Shown in pieces: positions 5,563-7,623 of a stretch of DNA of 7,623 nucleotides. The stretch spans positions 1-7,623 of the forward strand of contig JAGGWE010000137.1 of NCBI GenBank assembly GCA_021157665.1, written 5' to 3'. The notes under the pieces are model-generated. The model worked only from the letters and a program-made list of their open reading frames with translations. It ran no database searches and was not told the origin of the DNA. Every line of letters starts with the position of its first letter. The stretch's first letter is position 1. Made by a program: the position numbers and the translations under genes. The DNA comes from Sulfurimonas sp. (GTDB lineage: Bacteria; Campylobacterota; Campylobacteria; Campylobacterales; Sulfurimonadaceae).

Positions 5563-6507
5563 TTAAAATAAATAACCGATTCTTACAATGAATCGCTTTT
5601 TTTCTAGTGGTTGATACTCTTTTAGGTTGTAGTGAGCCAAAAATGAAACACCAAATCCAATATGTAACTTAGGTTTGTCAAATGGCATAAACTCTATTTG
5701 TGGAGTTATATAAGCAACTGCTCCACTAAAAGCCTTAAATGGAAGGATTGAGCGAAGCATAGCATTTGTATCATCACCCATATCTATTTTAGTATTATAT
5801 TTTCCATTATACTCAATACCTAGATTGATATTTTTTGTAACAGCACCTGTAAATGATAAATCATAACTAAGTTCATTTCCAAAGTCGTAATTATACTCAG
5901 CTTTTGGTCTATATGTATAAATTGTATTAAAATCAATTCTCATATTTTCATTAATTAGTTTAGAAAGACCTAACTCTAATTTATACTCATACTCTCCAGT
6001 TCCCATTTGTGTAGGCATTGGTGTACCTAGATTTGCTGCAAAAATAGGTGCTTTTTTAAATCCATCATCAGTAGAACCTGTTGGTAGTTTTACTCCTGCT
6101 CCAAGAGATAACTGAAATCCATAATCTCTCATAGGTAAGACAACATATCTACCCATAACGATAATATCTCCAAGCCCTTTGTTGTCAATGGCAACATCAT
6201 TAGGTCCTAATTGTGCTGTTGCATCTATATGTTTATAAGGTACGATAACTTTTATATCAAATCTGTCACTGATACCATATATCGCTCCAAGAAGAGTGAT
6301 ATTTGCACTAGCATTTAGATTTTCGTTATTTTTAACTTCATTTGTTCCATCGAACATACTGTCTCTTTTAAAAGAGATGTTTTTTATACCAATTTTGAGT
6401 TTACCCTCAGGAAGCGTCATCGCTCCAGCTTTTGAATTAATCCCTGGAATCACCATTGAATTTAGCAAAAGGAAACCTGCTAAGATAGTTAGAAATATTA
6501 TTTTCAC
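5563..6507 (-). CDS. Outer-membrane beta-barrel protein, MetA-pathway/phenol-degradation transporter-like
   Basis: The 314-residue protein has an N-terminal signal peptide (hydrophobic residues 3-21, cut probably near SKAGA, 25-29). The rest is made of alternating strands with Gly and aromatic residues, such as GISDRFDIKVIVPYKH, FQLSLGAGVKLPTGSTDD and MRIDFNTIYTY. It ends in IVRIGYLF, the C-terminal aromatic that marks outer-membrane barrels for the Bam machinery. The layout resembles the 'MetA-pathway of phenol degradation' (PF13557) transporter group, whose substrates are mostly unknown. The start is GTG (6505-6507) with AAGGAT five bases upstream; this gives an intact signal peptide. It heads the barrel/binding-protein/Spy-like operon and has two Fur boxes upstream. 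Its likely role, by context, is to let the ABC ligand cross the outer membrane. The barrel call is firm, the family moderate, the role inferred. Confidence 0.75.
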   Translation of the reverse strand: MKIIFLTILAGFLLLNSMVIPGINSKAGAMTLPEGKLKIGIKNISFKRDSMFDGTNEVKNNENLNASANITLLGAIYGISDRFDIKVIVPYKHIDATAQLGPNDVAIDNKGLGDIIVMGRYVVLPMRDYGFQLSLGAGVKLPTGSTDDGFKKAPIFAANLGTPMPTQMGTGEYEYKLELGLSKLINENMRIDFNTIYTYRPKAEYNYDFGNELSYDLSFTGAVTKNINLGIEYNGKYNTKIDMGDDTNAMLRSILPFKAFSGAVAYITPQIEFMPFDKPKLHIGFGVSFLAHYNLKEYQPLEKKRFIVRIGYLF

Positions 6508-6512
6508 TTATA

Positions 6513-6518
6513 ATCCTT
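6513..6518 (-). promoter_or_regulatory. Ribosome binding site AAGGAT supporting the GTG start of the barrel gene
   Basis: AAGGAT lies five bases before GTG (6505-6507) on the minus strand. The same AAGGAT motif precedes the chemoreceptor and binding-protein starts, so it supports this non-ATG start. Confidence 0.65.
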
Positions 6519-6537
6519 ATATTGATAATCATTTTCA
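6518..6537. promoter_or_regulatory. Fur-type operator proximal to the outer-membrane barrel gene
   Basis: TGATAATCATTTTCA (6523-6537) matches TGATAATnATTATCA at 13 of 14 non-central positions, and the surrounding 19 bp (6521-6539) is palindromic at 8 of 9 position pairs or nearly so. The GATAAT-array score is 15 of 18. It sits immediately upstream of the ribosome binding site of the barrel gene, so bound repressor would block initiation or early elongation. Confidence 0.72.
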
Positions 6538-6568
6538 ATAGGAAAAGTTTAACAAAGAATATCTTAAA

Positions 6569-6574
6569 TTTATA
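6569..6574 (-). promoter_or_regulatory. Possible -10 box for the barrel-binding protein-Spy-like operon
   Basis: TATAAA on the minus strand lies between the two Fur boxes, about 62 bases before the GTG start. No convincing -35 is seen at 16-18 bp, and several other AT-rich hexamers in this region would serve almost as well, so the exact position is weak. Confidence 0.3.
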
Positions 6575-6576
6575 TT

Positions 6577-6596
6577 AATAATGATATTAATTATCA
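6577..6596. promoter_or_regulatory. Fur-type operator distal to the outer-membrane barrel gene
   Basis: TGATATTAATTATCA (6582-6596) matches the 7-1-7 Fur consensus at 13 of 14 non-central positions. Read as the 19-bp hexamer array AATAAT-GATATT-A-ATTATC (6577-6595) it scores 16 of 18 against GATAAT-GATAAT-n-ATTATC, the best of the three boxes. It lies 59 bp upstream of the proximal box, centre to centre, and overlaps the region where a -35 would fall. Confidence 0.72.
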
Positions 6597-6621
6597 GTTT
6601 AAGTTGTTAGAGGTTACTAAT

Positions 6622-7353
6622 TTATAAAAAAAGCATTTTTATGGCTATGCTGTAAAGCACAAAACCTAGTATTTTTTTGATGGTTTTTGGAGATACTTTA
6701 AAGTGTAAAAGATAGTTTCCAAGCATTCCACCAAGATATGCACCAACTCCAACAATAGCTAAAAGTGTATAGTTTAGTTCAATTACACTTGCATAACTAC
6801 CAAAAGCAACTATGGAAGAAAAAGGGATAACAAAAGATATGCCGATAGCAATTTTTTTTATATCGTAGCCAAAAAGTAGTAAAATAGGGGAGATTATAGA
6901 ACCACCACCAATACCTAAAAATCCAGAAAAAAAGCCACCGATAGAACCAGCAAATACTAAAATAGCTTTTGAGTGTTCACCTGATTGACTTTTAGGTGCT
7001 TTAAAAAAAAGAATCATTGAAGCTATTATAAGAAGAGTAATACCAAAAATTGTTTTCACTATTTCAACATCAATCATTAAAGATATTTTTGCCCCAAAGA
7101 AAGCAAAAATAACTGAGCTAAAAACAAGTGGAGCTACAAAGTTTAAATCAAAAAGTTGTTTTTTTAGGTTTAAAATACTGGTAGTTATAGTGCTAACAGT
7201 GTTTACAAAAAGTCCACTAACTCTCGCCATCTCAAAACTAAGCCCTACAATATTTAGAGTTGGAACTAAACCAGATCCAGCACCAAGTCCTGCTATTGCA
7301 AAGATAGTTGAGAGTATAAAAGTTATTATAAAATATATAAAGTACTCAAGCAT
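6622..7353 (-). CDS. TSUP (TauE/SafE) family membrane transporter
   Basis: This 243-residue, strongly hydrophobic protein has about eight membrane segments in two similar halves. Each half opens with the family's glycine-rich motif: AIAGLGAGSGLVP (19-31) and GFLGIGGGSIISPILL (144-159). The length and the two-half build fit the 4-toluene sulfonate uptake permease group, which includes TauE and SafE, associated with export or import of sulfite, sulfoacetate and other small organic anions. The substrate cannot be told from sequence. The ATG at 7351-7353 has only a weak AAAAAGA ribosome binding site, but it starts 17 bp after the gene upstream, so it may be translated as part of that operon. It is followed by the Fur-box intergenic region and no obvious terminator, so read-through into the barrel operon is possible. 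Confidence 0.88.
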   Translation of the reverse strand: MLEYFIYFIITFILSTIFAIAGLGAGSGLVPTLNIVGLSFEMARVSGLFVNTVSTITTSILNLKKQLFDLNFVAPLVFSSVIFAFFGAKISLMIDVEIVKTIFGITLLIIASMILFFKAPKSQSGEHSKAILVFAGSIGGFFSGFLGIGGGSIISPILLLFGYDIKKIAIGISFVIPFSSIVAFGSYASVIELNYTLLAIVGVGAYLGGMLGNYLLHFKVSPKTIKKILGFVLYSIAIKMLFL

Positions 7354-7370
7354 TCTTTTTAGGCTTTAAT

Positions 7371-7623
7371 CTAAACTTTTTTTAATTCTTTTATCCAAGA
7401 TTGCATCCATCCATTAACTTCTGGTCTTGGTGTTTCTAAAAATTCTAAAACAAAGCTATCTTTTGTTTCACATATTGCGATAGATTTTGGTCTAAAGGCT
7501 AATATCTCTATATTTTTTATAGTATGTCCAAAGCAAAAGATTAAATTTTTTGCATCTAAAATAGTATCTAAAATCTCACCACCTTGCTCTTTTGTATGTG
7601 CATAATGGTCAAATACAGTTATA
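7371..7623 (-). CDS. Unrecognised protein, C-terminal 83 residues only
   Basis: An open frame enters from the right edge of the window and ends at TAG (7371-7373). The visible part starts ITVFDHYAHTKEQGGEILDT, continues with DAKNLIFCFGHTIKNIEILAF and CETKDSFVLEFLETPRP, and ends in NGWMQSWIKELKKV. It looks like a soluble globular alpha/beta domain with no signal or membrane segment in this part. I do not recognise a family. Codon use matches the neighbouring genes, and the short 17-bp gap suggests that the TSUP gene downstream is cotranscribed with it. Confidence 0.75.
   Translation of the reverse strand, partial: ITVFDHYAHTKEQGGEILDTILDAKNLIFCFGHTIKNIEILAFRPKSIAICETKDSFVLEFLETPRPEVNGWMQSWIKELKKV

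Overview
This AT-rich window looks like a chromosomal segment of a Campylobacterota (epsilonproteobacterial) species, in the broad range of Sulfurimonas, Sulfurovum or Arcobacter relatives. The indications are strong A/T third-position bias, AAGGA-type ribosome binding sites, a soluble TlpD-like chemoreceptor, and a single-subunit-type ABC importer beside an NnrS protein. The assignment rests on general appearance, not on a database match. Every gene I can support lies on the minus strand, so the reading order runs from high to low coordinates.

From right to left: (1) the 3' part of an unrecognised gene (7371-7623), then a TSUP/TauE-SafE-type membrane transporter (6622-7353). (2) A 114-bp intergenic region with two strong Fur-box matches. 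(3) A likely operon of an outer-membrane beta-barrel protein (5563-6507), a periplasmic NMT1/SsuA-type substrate-binding protein (4580-5551) and a small Spy/LTXXQ-like periplasmic protein (4036-4542). (4) A 93-bp intergenic region with a near-consensus promoter and a third Fur box at its start site. (5) A tightly overlapping operon of ABC permease (3160-3942, TTG start), ABC ATPase (2435-3172) and an NnrS-family heme-copper membrane protein (1188-2435). (6) A 381-bp gene-free stretch with three tandem 91-bp repeats ending at the nnrS stop codon, and then the promoter of the last gene. (7) The 5' part of a cytoplasmic methyl-accepting chemotaxis protein with the start of a C-terminal CZB zinc-binding domain (1-806).

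The main interpretation is that (3) and (5) form one split import system: an outer-membrane barrel, a periplasmic binding protein and an inner-membrane permease with its ATPase, with NnrS translationally coupled to the ATPase. Both transcription units carry Fur-type operators, so the system is probably switched on by iron (or related metal) limitation. Fur control is unexpected for a NitT/TauT-type importer, and its substrate is unknown. The DNA-level features of most interest are the three Fur boxes and the 91-bp repeat array, whose internal inverted arms interleave.
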